Source: Epidermidibacterium keratini
Lineage (GTDB): Bacteria > Actinomycetota > Actinomycetes > Mycobacteriales > Antricoccaceae
Length of the DNA: 64,000 bases
Assembly: GCF_009834025.1 (NCBI RefSeq)
Contig: NZ_CP047156.1
Coordinates: 682,001-746,000 of the forward strand
Direction of reading: 5' to 3'
Shown: one piece after another, positions 17,612 to 26,772 of the stretch
How positions within the stretch are numbered: the first letter of the stretch is position 1
How the letters are laid out: every line of letters starts with the position of its first letter
The notes under the pieces: model-generated
Seen by the model: the letters and a program-made list of their open reading frames with translations, nothing else
Told to the model about the DNA's origin: nothing
The model's database searches: none
Made by a program: the position numbers and the translations under genes

Positions 17612-19264
17612 TCAGCGCCGACGGCGACCGGTGCCGAAGATGTTGCGGGCGATCGCGCTCGCCGCGCTGCGCATGAACTGCTTGACCGCGGCGTTGTCGA
17701 AGAACTCCTCGACGCCGCTCTTCTCCTCCTTCGCCGCGCGGCCCTTGGGCTGCTTCGGCGCCGGCGCGTCACCCGGACGCGGAGCCTCTTCACCGGCTCC
17801 CTGGGTCTTCTTGGCCAGCTTCTCGTATGCCGACTCGCGGTCGATCGCCTCGCCGTACTTCTTCATCTGCCCCGAGCCCTCGACGAGCTGGGTAAACGTC
17901 TGGGCGCTCGCCGGCTCCATCGCCGAACGCGGCGCCGGGAGCCGGGTCCAGGCAACCGGGGTCGGCGCGCCCTTCTCGCTCATCACCGTCACGATCGCCT
18001 CGCCGATGCCGAGCTGGGTCAGCGCCTGCTCAAGGTCGTAGGCGTCGGTCTTGGGGTAGGTCTTCACCGTTTTCGCGAGCGCGGTTGCGTCGTCCGGGGT
18101 GAAGGCGCGCAGTGCGTGCTGCACCCGATTTCCCAGCTGTGCCAGCACATCTGCCGGTACGTCGGTCGGCCGCTGGGTCACGAAGAAGACGCCGACCCCC
18201 TTCGAGCGCACCAGTCGCACGGTCTGGGTCACCTGGTCGAGGAACGCCTTCGACGCGCCGTTGAAGAGCAGGTGTGCCTCGTCGAAGAAGAACACCAGCT
18301 TGGGTTTGTCGGCATCGCCGACCTCGGGCAGATCGGCGTACAGGTCGGCAAGCAACCACATCAGGAACGTCGAGAAGAGCTGTGGCTTGTCCTGCACCTT
18401 GGCCAGCTCGATCAGACTGATCACACCCTGGCTGCCACGGGTAGCCAGCAGATCCATGGTGTCGAACTCCGGCTCGCCGAAAAACTGATCTCCGCCGGAG
18501 TTCTCCAGACCGCTGACCTCGCGCAGAATGACGCCCGCAGTCTGCTTGGAGACGCCGCCGATACCTTCCAGCTCGCTCTTGCCGGCGTCGGACGTCAGAT
18601 AGCTGATGACCGACTTGAGGTCCTTCAAGTCCAGCAGCGGCAGACCCTTTTGGTCGGCCCAGTGAAACATCAGCTGCAGCGATGACTCCTGGGTTTCGTT
18701 GAGCCCCAGGACCTTCGAGAGCAACAACGGGCCAAACGCGGTGACCGTCGCACGCAGCGGCGTGCCCTGCGACTTGTCGCCACCCAGCGAATAGAACTCG
18801 ACCGGGTACGCCGTCGCCTTCCAGTCATCACCGACCTGCGCGCTGCGCTCGGTGATCTTGTCGTTCGACTCCCCCGCCTGCGCGAGGCCGGAGAGGTCGG
18901 ACTTCATGTCGGCGGCGAAGACCGGAACCCCGGCATCGGAGAGCTGCTCGGCAATCAGCTGCAGCGTCTTGGTCTTACCCGTGCCGGTAGCACCAGCGAT
19001 CAGGCCGTGCCGGTTCATCATCGACAGCGGGATCTGCACCTGCGCGTCGGGATATACCTGGCCGTCGTGGACGACCGCGCCGAGCCGCAAAGCCGCGCCG
19101 TCGGCGGCGTACCCGGCGGCAATTTTTGCTGCGGTGTCTGAGGTTTTGCTCGCCGTGCTGGCCGAGCCTTCAGACTGCGCGGCGGCTTCGGCTGCCGGCG
19201 GCGTGGCAGCCTGGGGCTCGGCCTTCGGGTCGGGCTGCGTGGGGGCGTCCTGCTGTTCCGACAT
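17612..19264 (-). CDS. HerA-like C-terminal domain ATPase (DUF853)
   Basis: A 550-residue P-loop ATPase. An acidic Pro/Ala/Gln-rich N-terminal tail of about 50 residues is followed by the HerA/FtsK-type core with Walker A GATGTGKTKTLQL near residue 92 and Walker B LVFFFDEAHLLF. The C-terminal 80 residues are a charged linker and a short Ala/Arg-rich helix. DUF853 proteins are widespread in actinobacteria; a DNA-translocating role is presumed from the family. GAGGAG precedes the ATG at 19264. It is divergent from oligoribonuclease. Confidence 0.9.
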   Translation of the reverse strand: MSEQQDAPTQPDPKAEPQAATPPAAEAAAQSEGSASTASKTSDTAAKIAAGYAADGAALRLGAVVHDGQVYPDAQVQIPLSMMNRHGLIAGATGTGKTKTLQLIAEQLSDAGVPVFAADMKSDLSGLAQAGESNDKITERSAQVGDDWKATAYPVEFYSLGGDKSQGTPLRATVTAFGPLLLSKVLGLNETQESSLQLMFHWADQKGLPLLDLKDLKSVISYLTSDAGKSELEGIGGVSKQTAGVILREVSGLENSGGDQFFGEPEFDTMDLLATRGSQGVISLIELAKVQDKPQLFSTFLMWLLADLYADLPEVGDADKPKLVFFFDEAHLLFNGASKAFLDQVTQTVRLVRSKGVGVFFVTQRPTDVPADVLAQLGNRVQHALRAFTPDDATALAKTVKTYPKTDAYDLEQALTQLGIGEAIVTVMSEKGAPTPVAWTRLPAPRSAMEPASAQTFTQLVEGSGQMKKYGEAIDRESAYEKLAKKTQGAGEEAPRPGDAPAPKQPKGRAAKEEKSGVEEFFDNAAVKQFMRSAASAIARNIFGTGRRRR

Positions 19265-19330
19265 CGTTGCTCTCCTCTAGCGACAGCCGGGCTGCGTCGA
19301 CATCACCCTAACGACCTAGGGTGATGTGTC

Positions 19331-20017
19331 ATGACAGCTCCTGCGAAATCCGACGTACTCGTCTGGATCGACTGCGAAATGACCGGACTGCGCCTGGATT
19401 CGGACGCGCTGATCGAAGTCGCGGCGATCGTCACCGACGGCGAGCTCAACGCCCTCGACGAGGGGATCGACCTCGTCATCGCCACCACCGAAGGAAAGCT
19501 CGCCGCGATGCCGGAGGTGGTCGCGCAGATGCACGCCGCAAGCGGGCTCACCGACGAGGTCCGCGCCTCCAACCTGACGCTTGAGCAGGCCGAGCAGCAG
19601 GTGCTCGACTATCTCGGCAAGTGGATCACTACGCCGGGTACGGCGCCGCTGTGCGGCAACTCGATCGCCGTCGACCGCGGGTTCATCGCGCGGGACATGC
19701 CGCGGGTGGACGAGTTCTTGCACTACCGGATGATCGACGTGAGCTCGGTCAAGGAGCTTGCGCGGCGGTGGTATCCGCGCGCCTACTACCAGAAGCCGGA
19801 CAAGGGGCTCGCCCATCGCGCGCTGGCCGACATCCTTGAGTCGATCACCGAGCTGCGCTACTACCGTGGCACCGTCTTCGCCCCGGAGCCTGGCCCGAGC
19901 AGTGAGGAAGCAAAGGCCGTCGCGGAGTCGTTGGTGGCCGACTCTGTAAGCGATGCCTCTGGTGCAGCGCCTACCGGTGCGGCGCCGACGGATGAGAAGA
20001 AGTCGAAGAAGAAGTAG
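19331..20017 (+). CDS. orn: Oligoribonuclease
   Basis: A 228-residue 3'-5' exonuclease of the DEDDh group that degrades two- to five-nucleotide RNA and pGpG. Catalytic residues are visible: Asp14 and Glu16 in WIDCEMTGL, Asp115 in SIAVDRGF, His162 and Asp167 in AHRALADI. The family core ends near residue 185; the remaining Ala/Ser-rich tail with a terminal Lys cluster is an extension seen in actinobacterial members. The start has only a weak upstream AGGGTGA. Confidence 0.96.
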   Translation: MTAPAKSDVLVWIDCEMTGLRLDSDALIEVAAIVTDGELNALDEGIDLVIATTEGKLAAMPEVVAQMHAASGLTDEVRASNLTLEQAEQQVLDYLGKWITTPGTAPLCGNSIAVDRGFIARDMPRVDEFLHYRMIDVSSVKELARRWYPRAYYQKPDKGLAHRALADILESITELRYYRGTVFAPEPGPSSEEAKAVAESLVADSVSDASGAAPTGAAPTDEKKSKKK

Positions 20018-20089
20018 CGCCCTGAGGCTCCCCCGAGGATGCCGCTGCCGGCCGCATCGGCTATCCTGGGTCGTCGCATATCGACGATG

Positions 20090-20162
20090 GTGGGTATAGC
20101 TCAGCTGGTAGAGCGCTGCGTTGTGGTCGCAGATGTCGCGGGTTCGAGTCCCGTTACTCACC
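20090..20162 (+). tRNA. tRNA-His (anticodon GTG)
   Basis: Acceptor GTGGGTA pairs with TACTCAC, the anticodon loop TTGTGGT gives GTG, and the T-arm is GCGGG TTCGAGT CCCGT. The extra 5' G (base 20089) facing the C discriminator is the expected histidine identity pair. Confidence 0.95.
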
Positions 20163-20169
20163 CCAAGCA

Positions 20170-20206
20170 CTGACCCCAGCGATCACCGCTGGGGTCAGTT
20201 GTTTTT
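20170..20206 (+). terminator. Terminator of tRNA-His
   Basis: CTGACCCCAGCG pairs with CGCTGGGGTCAG around a five-base loop and is followed by TTGTTTTT, a standard intrinsic terminator directly after the tRNA. Confidence 0.93.
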
Positions 20207-20236
20207 GATCGGCCCGATCACCGACGAGATCGACCC

Positions 20237-20305
20237 GGTCGACCCGGTTAGTAAAGGTGCCCCCGGTTGCAAGTGGGGAGGCCTTTACTCACCGGGTCAG
20301 GCTGG
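20237..20305. repeat. 69-base structured direct repeat, copy 1
   Basis: The copy starts GGTCGACCCGG and ends GGGTCAGGCTGG. It folds on itself: GACCCGGTTAGTAAAGG pairs with CCTTTACTCACCGGGTC with one mismatch, enclosing a second CCCC/GGGG stem. A second copy of equal length lies at 23134-23202 in the same orientation, 62 of 69 bases identical. Confidence 0.9.
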
Positions 20306-20307
20306 GA

Positions 20308-20703
20308 TCAGTCCACCGCGGTGCCTTCGAGCTCGACCAGCTGGCCGGGGATCGCCAGTCGCCTCACCTCGAGCATGGTGGTCGTCGGCGCGACACCGGC
20401 GGCGCCGAGCCGTCCGGCGAGGACGCCGTACTGCGGAAACAGCGCGTCGATGTCGGTGGCGTAGACATTGAGGCGTACCAGGTTTGCCAGGGACATCCCG
20501 GCCTCCGTCAGCACGGCTTCGAGGTTGTCCACCGCGACGGCGAGCTGCGCCGCGATGTCGCCGTCATGCTCGGGACGGCCGTCCTTGCTCATCGCGGTCT
20601 GCCCCGAGATGTAGAGGGTCCGGGTTTGTCCGGTCACGAGTTCACCCTGGTTGAAGCCCATCTCTACCGACCACGACACCGGGTTGACTGCTGTTCGTTC
20701 CAT
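20308..20703 (-). CDS. RidA-family (YjgF) protein
   Basis: A 131-residue protein of the RidA superfamily, members of which hydrolyse reactive enamine/imine intermediates. The typical YISGQTAM strand, DNLEAVLTEAGMSLANLVRLNVY helix-strand and TTTMLEVRRLAIPGQLVELEGTA end are all present. It is the first gene inside the 69-base repeats and is divergent from a WYL-domain regulator, which may control it. Confidence 0.9.
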   Translation of the reverse strand: MERTAVNPVSWSVEMGFNQGELVTGQTRTLYISGQTAMSKDGRPEHDGDIAAQLAVAVDNLEAVLTEAGMSLANLVRLNVYATDIDALFPQYGVLAGRLGAAGVAPTTTMLEVRRLAIPGQLVELEGTAVD

Positions 20704-20772
20704 TGATGGCGACTCCGATCGTTGCGTCTGCCGGCGCCCGGTAGCCGGTGGCCACCGCCTTCACGCCGGCAC

Positions 20773-20803
20773 CGCCACCCTGGCAACAAAACACGCCACC
20801 CTG
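20773..20803. promoter_or_regulatory. Direct-repeat operator candidate between ridA-like gene and WYL regulator
   Basis: CGCCACCCTG occurs twice, at 20773-20782 and 20794-20803. The 21-base spacing equals two helical turns, so a dimeric regulator could bind one face. The site is in the shared upstream region of the RidA gene and the regulator gene. Confidence 0.45.
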
Positions 20804-20831
20804 TGTCAGGTTTTCTTGCCAGAATGTCGGC

Positions 20832-21860
20832 ATGCGCGCGGATCGGTTGGTGTCACTGGTGCTCCTGCTGCGCCAGCGCGGCCGGATGACCGCGCTTGAG
20901 CTCGCCCACGAGCTCGAGGTGTCGACGCGCACGGTGCTGCGCGACATCGAGGCGCTGTCGACCGCGGGCGTGCCGGTGTACGCCGATCGCGGGCGTCACG
21001 GCGGGTTCTCGCTGCTGCCCGGCTTCCGCACCGAGCTGACGGGACTGAACCACGATGAAGCGCTGGCGCTGTTAACCGCCGGAACCGGACGTGGCGAGCA
21101 GGTCTTCGGCCTTAGCGCCGCGCTCGCGTCTGCGATGCGCAAGGTCGTCGACGCGCTGCCCGAGAACAACCGAGCCAGCCTGGACGACGCCGCGAGGCGG
21201 TTCCTGGTCGAACCCGAGACCGACCTTCTCTCCCGGCGCCTGGTGACCGAGGACGTGTCGCGTGAGGTCATGGGCGAGGTACGCCGCGCCGTACTGCACG
21301 GGCACAAGCTCCGCTTGCAGTACGCCGCACGAGGTGCAGAGCCGAGTTGGCGCACCGTCGATCCGATCGGTCTGGTCACCGTCCGCGACCGCACCTACTT
21401 GCTCGCCACCAAGTCCGGGCAGGACCGGACCTACCGGCTCTCGCGCGTGATGGCCGCCAAAGAGCTTCCTGAGGCCGCCGCGCGTCCCGCGCAGGCCGAC
21501 CTCGACCGACTCTGGGCTGAACGAAGCGCCCGGTTCCTTTCTGAGGATCACCTCGCCGTACTCGTCAGGATCAATCCCGCGCGGCGTGAGGAGCTGCTCG
21601 ACTCCGCTCGCGGCGTGCGAGCCGAGGAATCAGACACCGACGGGTGGGTCCGTCTCGACGTGAGTTTCGAGGACCTTCGCCATGCCGTGTGGGCGATCTG
21701 GCGGCTGGGCACGGACGCCGAGGTACTCGCTCCCGAGTCGCTGCGCGACGCCCTCGGCGAGCGTGCTGCCGCTCTTCATGCCCGGTACGTGCATTCGTCG
21801 GACACGGTGCAGATCGCGTCGACCCGCACCCCGATGATCCATCGAGGCACCGGTCACTGA
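20832..21860 (+). CDS. HTH-WYL transcriptional regulator (YafY type)
   Basis: A 342-residue regulator. Residues 1-60 hold a winged HTH ([25 protein letters not shown]) followed by [14 protein letters not shown]. The central and C-terminal parts form the WYL and WCX domains ([19 protein letters not shown] is the WYL strand region). Such proteins bind a small ligand or nucleic acid and control neighbours. The ATG at 20832 is the family start; the frame is open 84 bases further up. It is divergent from the RidA gene and its end overlaps the convergent DUF1348 gene by 7 bases. Confidence 0.9.
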   Translation: MRADRLVSLVLLLRQRGRMTALELAHELEVSTRTVLRDIEALSTAGVPVYADRGRHGGFSLLPGFRTELTGLNHDEALALLTAGTGRGEQVFGLSAALASAMRKVVDALPENNRASLDDAARRFLVEPETDLLSRRLVTEDVSREVMGEVRRAVLHGHKLRLQYAARGAEPSWRTVDPIGLVTVRDRTYLLATKSGQDRTYRLSRVMAAKELPEAAARPAQADLDRLWAERSARFLSEDHLAVLVRINPARREELLDSARGVRAEESDTDGWVRLDVSFEDLRHAVWAIWRLGTDAEVLAPESLRDALGERAAALHARYVHSSDTVQIASTRTPMIHRGTGH

Positions 21861-22315
21861 AGCGGGATCTGCTGGCCGGCCTCCTCCGCAGGACGCGGGC
21901 CGAACCACCGCCTCTGTTCCTCGGTGATACACACGTCGTTGATCGAGGCTTCGCGACGTCGCATGAGGCCGTCGGCGTCGAACTCCCAAAGCTCGTTGCC
22001 GTAACTGCGACGCCACTGGCCCGCTGCGTTGTGCCACTCATACTGGAACCGGACTGCGATGCGGTTGCCACCGAAAGACCACAGGCTCTTGCGTAGCGCG
22101 TAATCGAGCTCGTGTTCCCACTTGGCAGTAAGGAAGTCGACGATCTGATCGCGTCCAGTGATAAACGTGTCGCGATTACGCCACACCGAGTCCGGCGTGT
22201 ACGCCAGGCTCACCCGGTGCGGGTCGCGGGTGTTCCACGCATCCTCGGCGGCCTGGACCTTCTGCACTGCTGCTGCTTCATCGAACGGCGGAACCGGCGG
22301 ACGGATCGGGGTCAT
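21854..22315 (-). CDS. DUF1348 (NTF2/SnoaL-fold) protein
   Basis: A 153-residue small alpha+beta barrel. Signature strings of DUF1348 are plain: [49 protein letters not shown] and [22 protein letters not shown]. Family function is unknown; the NTF2 fold suggests a small-molecule pocket. It is the third gene of the repeat-bounded segment. Confidence 0.93.
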   Translation of the reverse strand: MTPIRPPVPPFDEAAAVQKVQAAEDAWNTRDPHRVSLAYTPDSVWRNRDTFITGRDQIVDFLTAKWEHELDYALRKSLWSFGGNRIAVRFQYEWHNAAGQWRRSYGNELWEFDADGLMRRREASINDVCITEEQRRWFGPRPAEEAGQQIPLQ

Positions 22316-22372
22316 CGGTCGTCACTTTCGTTGTCGTAGGCCAGTAGGCGTACGCGCCTCTTCTCATGGTTC

Positions 22373-22400
22373 TAACGGTTAGAGACGCCTCTTACCGTTA
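22373..22400. promoter_or_regulatory. Inverted repeat upstream of the CGNR regulator
   Basis: TAACGGTTAGAG and CTCTTACCGTTA form 12-base arms (11 of 12 matching) around ACGC. A further half-site, CCGTTAGGG, lies at 22461-22469 just before the gene start. It is likely an operator for the neighbouring CGNR protein or another local regulator. Confidence 0.55.
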
Positions 22401-22476
22401 CGGATCGTGCCGTTCGGCATGCGTGTTGTCAACGGTGACGAGGCCGTCGTCACGTGAGGACCGTTAGGGTTCTGGC

Positions 22477-23148
22477 ATGCCGAGCGACCTCGTTCCCCGC
22501 CCGCCGTACTTGGGCGAGCCCCTGGCGGTCGAGCTCATGAACAGCATCTGGGCCGATCGATCAGGGGTGCACGACGCTCTCTCGACATCGGGTGGTGTCG
22601 AGGAGTGGTTGCGGAGGGCCCCGCAGATTCCCGGATGCGCCGAGGGCGAACTGCATCGCTGGCTCACCACTGCGCGGCGGCGCGATCTAGACGAGATCCG
22701 AGGCCGGCTGCGCGACCTGCGCGCATCCCTGCGTCGACTCGCCGCCGCCCAGACCGAAGACCTGCGAGAGCACGCGACCTCGCCACTCAATGACGTCGAT
22801 CAGGCCGTCATCGACATCAACGCCGCGGCGGCGCAAGCGCCGCACTGGAGCCGACTCGTCTGGCCCGACGGCGTCGAACCAGCGCGCGAGGTCCATACCG
22901 ACTCGAAGATCGGCGTAGCGATCACCGCCGGGATTGCAGAGCACGCGATCGAGCTGTTCTCCGGCGATCAGCGCCGTGACCTGCGCGCATGCATGGCACC
23001 AGGGTGTGTCCTCTACTTCATCAAGCAGCATCCGCGACGCGAATGGTGCTCAGCAACGTGCGGCAATCGAGCTCGGGCCGCGCGCCATTACCAGCGCCAT
23101 AAGGCCAGCGATCGCCGGCCAGCCGCTACGGACGGTCGACCCGGTTAG
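22477..23148 (+). CDS. CGNR zinc-finger protein (ABATE domain)
   Basis: A 223-residue regulator-like protein. The N-terminal ABATE stress-sensor-like region runs to about residue 160. The C-terminal CGNR finger has CMAPGC...WCSATCGNRARAARHYQRH, giving four cysteines for zinc. These are putative stress-linked transcription factors. The ATG at 22477 is used. The stop codon lies inside copy 2 of the 69-base repeat. Confidence 0.9.
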   Translation: MPSDLVPRPPYLGEPLAVELMNSIWADRSGVHDALSTSGGVEEWLRRAPQIPGCAEGELHRWLTTARRRDLDEIRGRLRDLRASLRRLAAAQTEDLREHATSPLNDVDQAVIDINAAAAQAPHWSRLVWPDGVEPAREVHTDSKIGVAITAGIAEHAIELFSGDQRRDLRACMAPGCVLYFIKQHPRREWCSATCGNRARAARHYQRHKASDRRPAATDGRPG

Positions 23149-23202
23149 TAAAGGTGACCCCGGTTGCAAGTGGGGTGGGTTTAACCAACCGGGTCAGGCT
23201 GG
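23134..23202. repeat. 69-base structured direct repeat, copy 2
   Basis: Same length and orientation as copy 1 (20237-20305), seven substitutions. It keeps the outer GACCCGGTT/AACCGGGTC stem and the inner CCCC/GGGG stem. It overlaps the last 15 bases of the CGNR gene and ends 12 bases before the secA2 stop. Confidence 0.9.
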
Positions 23203-23214
23203 CGACGAGGGGCG

Positions 23215-25557
23215 CTAGTGATGCTCGACTTCGCGAGCGCGGCCGCCGCGCAGCACGCGACCGAAGAAGTCCGCCAGCCGGTCGGCCTCGGAGCCAAACG
23301 GGTTGTCGGTGATCAAGTAGGTCCACGTCGACGACGGCCGCCGCAGCCCAAGATCCTCAAGTCCGCCTCCGGACTTGCGCAGCTCCTTCAGCGTTCGGCG
23401 TACCTCGCGGGACGTCCGGGCACCAAGCTTGCCGAAGTTGCGTCCGGCGATCAGGTTGAACTCATCGAGCGGGCTTTCCCGGGCCAGCGCCCGCAGGTGG
23501 ATGCCCTCACGAACCTCCGTCAGCATGCCGAGGTGATCGGTCCACGCCCGATCAAGGTGATAGAGCACCGTCGCGCGGGCGAGGTCGCGTCGATCAGGAT
23601 CGGACCAGTACGTCGCCAACTCGGGCTTGGACTTGTAGATCGCCTCGAGGTACTTGAGCAAGGCAGCGTCGTCGTCGAGCACCCGCTCGCGGGTATCCAG
23701 CAGCGACGCGCGGTGCTGGTCGGTCACCTTGTGGTACTGCCGAGTCGTGCGGTGCAGCTGCAACACCTTGCCCTCGGCGACGCGCTGGGCGTGTTCGTAG
23801 AGCTTGGCGAAGCGGCGGTCGGTGATCTTGCCGTCGGCGCGAACGGCGCGCGGCTGATGGCCGATCTCCAGGTGGTCGGTCACGACTTCGTCCTCGATCG
23901 AGGTGTAGAACACCGATCTTCCGGGATCGCCCTGCCGTCCGGCGCGACCACGAAGCTGGCCATCCAGGCGTGAGCTGTCGTAGCGGCTGAGTCCGATCAC
24001 CAGCAGCCCACCGGTGTCCGCAACGCCTTTGCCGAGCCGGATATCCACGCCGCGGCCGGCCATCTGCGTGGAGACCGTCACCGCGCCCGCTTGTCCGGCG
24101 GCGGCGATGACCTCGGCTTCCTGGGCGTGGTTCTTCGCGTTGAGCACCCGCGCCTCGATGCCCTGCTCGCTCAGCAGCTCGGCAAAACGCTCGGAGTCGC
24201 TGATGCTGCGCGTGCCAACGAGGACGGGCTCACCGGCGAGGTGCGCCTGAGCGACCCGCGCGACTGCGGCCGCATCGCGCTGCTCGGTGGTCGCATAGAG
24301 CTGGTCCGGCTCGTCGACGCGCACGTTAGGCCGGTTGGTCGCGACGACCCCGGTGCGCAGCTGCAGGTCTTCGGAGAGGCGCTCGGCAGCCTCCAGCGCC
24401 GTACCGCTCATCCCGGTCATCGAGCGATAGCGACGTACGACGGTCTCCACCAGCACCTGGTCGAGCACCTCGGCCTGCGCGGTGACCGCGACGCCTTCCT
24501 TGCGCTCGATCGCCGAGTGCAGGCCGTCGGGCCACCGCTGCCGCTCCACGACCCGACCGCGGGCGTCGCTGACGAGCTGCACTCGCCCGTCCTCCACGAC
24601 GTACTGCACGTCACGTTTCACCAGCGCCTCGGCGTGCAGCGCGACGTTGGCCGCGGTCAGCAGCTCGGTGTGCTCCTCGTCGTAGAGGTCCTCGATGCCG
24701 AGGCGGCGTTCCAGCGCGATGATCCCGGCGTCGGTAAACGAGGCGTTGCGGCGCTCGGGGTCGACCTCGTAGTCGGTGCCAGCGCGCAACTCAGCGACCG
24801 CGGCGGCGAGCGCCAGGTCGGAGTCGTCCGTCCCGGCGTCACCGGCGAGCACCAGCGGCACCATCGCGTCGTCGATCAGCACCGCATCCAGCTCGTCAAC
24901 CACCGCGACGTCGAGCTCGGGGACGAGGCGCGGGTCGTCGGCCGTGCGCTGCCGATCGCGCAAGATGTCGAACCCGACCTGGTGCGCCGTCGCGTAGGTG
25001 ATGTCCGCGGCGTACGCCGCCTGCCGGTCCTCCGCTGGCATGTCATCGGACACGGCGGCAGCGCGCAACCCGAAAGCGGTGAAGAACGGCGCACCCGAGG
25101 CCGCGTCACGGCGAGCCAAATAGTCGTTGGCAGACAGCACATGTACGCGGCTTCCGCTGAGCGCGTTGCCGGCGGCGACCAGGTAGCCGACGAGCGTCTT
25201 GCCCTCACCGGTCGCCATGTCGGCCACGCGACCGTGCAGCATCGCCGCGGCAGCGAGCAACTGCACCTCGAACGGCTCGAGCTCTAGATGGCGACGAGCA
25301 ACCTCGCTCGCCACCGCCAGGAACTCCACGAGCGACGCAGCATCGTGCGGGTCCGGCGCGGTGATCGACTCGGCCAGCTCGGAAACGTCACCATCAGTCA
25401 GCTCGCGCAGCTCGTCGCGACGGCGTACGGCGTCTTCCACCAGCGGGGTAAACCGCGACAGGTCCTCGGTCCCAGGAACCTGGCGGAACCTGCGAAACCA
25501 GGCACCTGCCCGCCCGTGTCTTGTCGTGGGGAGGCGGTGCGATTGCGTGCTGCTCAC
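23215..25557 (-). CDS. secA2: Accessory Sec translocase ATPase SecA2
   Basis: A 780-residue SecA homologue, shorter than housekeeping SecA. Walker A is MATGEGKTLVGY; the Walker B region reads VVDELDAVLIDD; the helicase motif MAGRGVDIRLG and QLRGRAGRQGD are present. The C-terminal zinc-binding linker of SecA1 is missing, as expected for SecA2. It powers export of a subset of proteins through SecYEG. The GTG at 25557 is chosen; a TTG start 27 bases upstream is possible. No secY2 or Asp genes are adjacent, which fits the actinobacterial SecA2-only type. Confidence 0.92.
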   Translation of the reverse strand: MSSTQSHRLPTTRHGRAGAWFRRFRQVPGTEDLSRFTPLVEDAVRRRDELRELTDGDVSELAESITAPDPHDAASLVEFLAVASEVARRHLELEPFEVQLLAAAAMLHGRVADMATGEGKTLVGYLVAAGNALSGSRVHVLSANDYLARRDAASGAPFFTAFGLRAAAVSDDMPAEDRQAAYAADITYATAHQVGFDILRDRQRTADDPRLVPELDVAVVDELDAVLIDDAMVPLVLAGDAGTDDSDLALAAAVAELRAGTDYEVDPERRNASFTDAGIIALERRLGIEDLYDEEHTELLTAANVALHAEALVKRDVQYVVEDGRVQLVSDARGRVVERQRWPDGLHSAIERKEGVAVTAQAEVLDQVLVETVVRRYRSMTGMSGTALEAAERLSEDLQLRTGVVATNRPNVRVDEPDQLYATTEQRDAAAVARVAQAHLAGEPVLVGTRSISDSERFAELLSEQGIEARVLNAKNHAQEAEVIAAAGQAGAVTVSTQMAGRGVDIRLGKGVADTGGLLVIGLSRYDSSRLDGQLRGRAGRQGDPGRSVFYTSIEDEVVTDHLEIGHQPRAVRADGKITDRRFAKLYEHAQRVAEGKVLQLHRTTRQYHKVTDQHRASLLDTRERVLDDDAALLKYLEAIYKSKPELATYWSDPDRRDLARATVLYHLDRAWTDHLGMLTEVREGIHLRALARESPLDEFNLIAGRNFGKLGARTSREVRRTLKELRKSGGGLEDLGLRRPSSTWTYLITDNPFGSEADRLADFFGRVLRGGRAREVEHH

Positions 25558-25593
25558 CCGACCAAGGTAACTGCCGCTCCCCAACTTTGCCGC

Positions 25594-26067
25594 TCACCCG
25601 AGCGGACCGAGCGCATCCGACGGCTCGACCTCCAGCTGCAGCGCCGCGAGTACGTCGCTCAGTGCTCGCTCCTCGTAACCGAAGTGGCTCTCCATGATCG
25701 CGGCCACTCCCTCAAGATGTCGCTCGAGCTCGGCGCGTGGCGCCGTCCGGTCGACCGCCGCCTGCAGATTGCCGAGCAGGTACCCGATCATCGAGTGGTC
25801 CTGCTCGAGACGACGAATCGTCGGCGCGAGCTCCGGATGCTCCGCCGAGATGGCCGGAAAGAGGGTGCGATCCTCGGCCTCGTGATGTCCAGTCAAAGCG
25901 ACGCAGAATCCCTTGCAGTAAAGCAAAAGATCGGCGCTCGCAGACTGGGCGGCGGCTCCCTCATCGAGCGCAGACCGCGTGAGCCGTAACGCCTCCCGCA
26001 GCCGCTCGTGCACCGCGCGTAGTTCTCTGCTCCAGGCGATGAGCCTGGTCTTCTCGCCCTCAGTCAC
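25594..26067 (-). CDS. Hemerythrin-like HHE domain protein
   Basis: A 157-residue four-helix protein with the metal ligands of the HHE group: a His in RELRAVHERL, HHEAEDRTLFP, EQDHSMIG and ESHFGYEER. It probably binds a di-iron centre for oxygen or nitric-oxide sensing or storage. The frame is open to 26160, but the region before the GTG at 26067 is Arg/Cys-rich and unlike the family, so the GTG is preferred; it lacks a good ribosome site. Confidence 0.82.
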   Translation of the reverse strand: MTEGEKTRLIAWSRELRAVHERLREALRLTRSALDEGAAAQSASADLLLYCKGFCVALTGHHEAEDRTLFPAISAEHPELAPTIRRLEQDHSMIGYLLGNLQAAVDRTAPRAELERHLEGVAAIMESHFGYEERALSDVLAALQLEVEPSDALGPLG

Positions 26068-26222
26068 GTGAGGACGAAGGGGTCGACAGCAATGTCGTAC
26101 TCCTTCGGTTCGGCGCCTCCATGCCTGACACTGTCTGCCACCGACACGCGACGCTGACAACGATCATGGCGCCAACCCCGGCCGGATGCAAACCGCAGTG
26201 CCGACCTCCCGGCGAGCGCGGC

Positions 26223-26711
26223 TCAGCCAAACTGCCCCGGCTCGTAGGAGCCCGCCGGCTGGCTCAGCATCACGTTGACCCGGTTGAAGGCATTGATCGT
26301 CGCGATCAGCCCGACCAGCGCCGCAAGCTCCTCCTCGGTGTAGTGCTCTGCTGCGCGTTGCCAGACATCGCTTGGGACGCCGACATTCTCGCTCAGCCGG
26401 GTACCGAACTCCGCGAGCTCCAGCGCCGCGCGCTCGGCATCGGTAAACACGGTGGCCTCGCGCCACGCGGCGACCAGATTGAGTCGCACGCTGGTCTCGC
26501 CGGCCACGGCGGCATCCTTGGTGTGCATGTCGAGGCAGAACCCACACCCGTTGAGCTGGCTGGCGCGAATCTTCACTAGCTCTTGAACGGCGCCGGGCAG
26601 TACGTCGTGCACGTCGGCGTTCGCCGAGACGAGCCGGCGGACGACCTTGCTCAGCACCGGGCTGGCGAAGCTGTCCAATCGGGGTGTCACCAGATCGGCG
26701 GTGGTTGTCAT
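26223..26711 (-). CDS. Carboxymuconolactone decarboxylase family (AhpD-like) protein
   Basis: A 162-residue all-helical protein. The redox/active motif is CGFCLDMH with Cys56, Cys59 and His63, as in AhpD-type peroxidase partners. AGGAGGA directly before the ATG at 26711 is a near-perfect ribosome site. It is the gene immediately downstream of an ECF41 sigma factor; this pairing of ECF41 with a carboxymuconolactone decarboxylase or similar enzyme is the family's known arrangement. A matching promoter precedes it at 26745-26772. Confidence 0.92.
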   Translation of the reverse strand: MTTTADLVTPRLDSFASPVLSKVVRRLVSANADVHDVLPGAVQELVKIRASQLNGCGFCLDMHTKDAAVAGETSVRLNLVAAWREATVFTDAERAALELAEFGTRLSENVGVPSDVWQRAAEHYTEEELAALVGLIATINAFNRVNVMLSQPAGSYEPGQFG

Positions 26712-26744
26712 GGTTCCTCCTGAGTTTTTCGGTCTCAGGGGTAC

Positions 26745-26772
26745 GACGAGACAGCGCTCAGGATCGTGAGGC
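26745..26772 (-). promoter_or_regulatory. Predicted ECF41 promoter of the carboxymuconolactone decarboxylase gene
   Basis: On the minus strand CTCACG is followed by exactly 16 bases and CGTC, close to the published ECF41 pattern (TGTCACA, spacer, CGTC). The -35 part lies in the 3' end of the sigma gene. The same arrangement occurs upstream of the sigma gene itself. Confidence 0.65.

Noticed and set aside
24091-25287. 398-residue plus-strand frame
   Set aside because: Antisense to secA2, whose motifs are intact.
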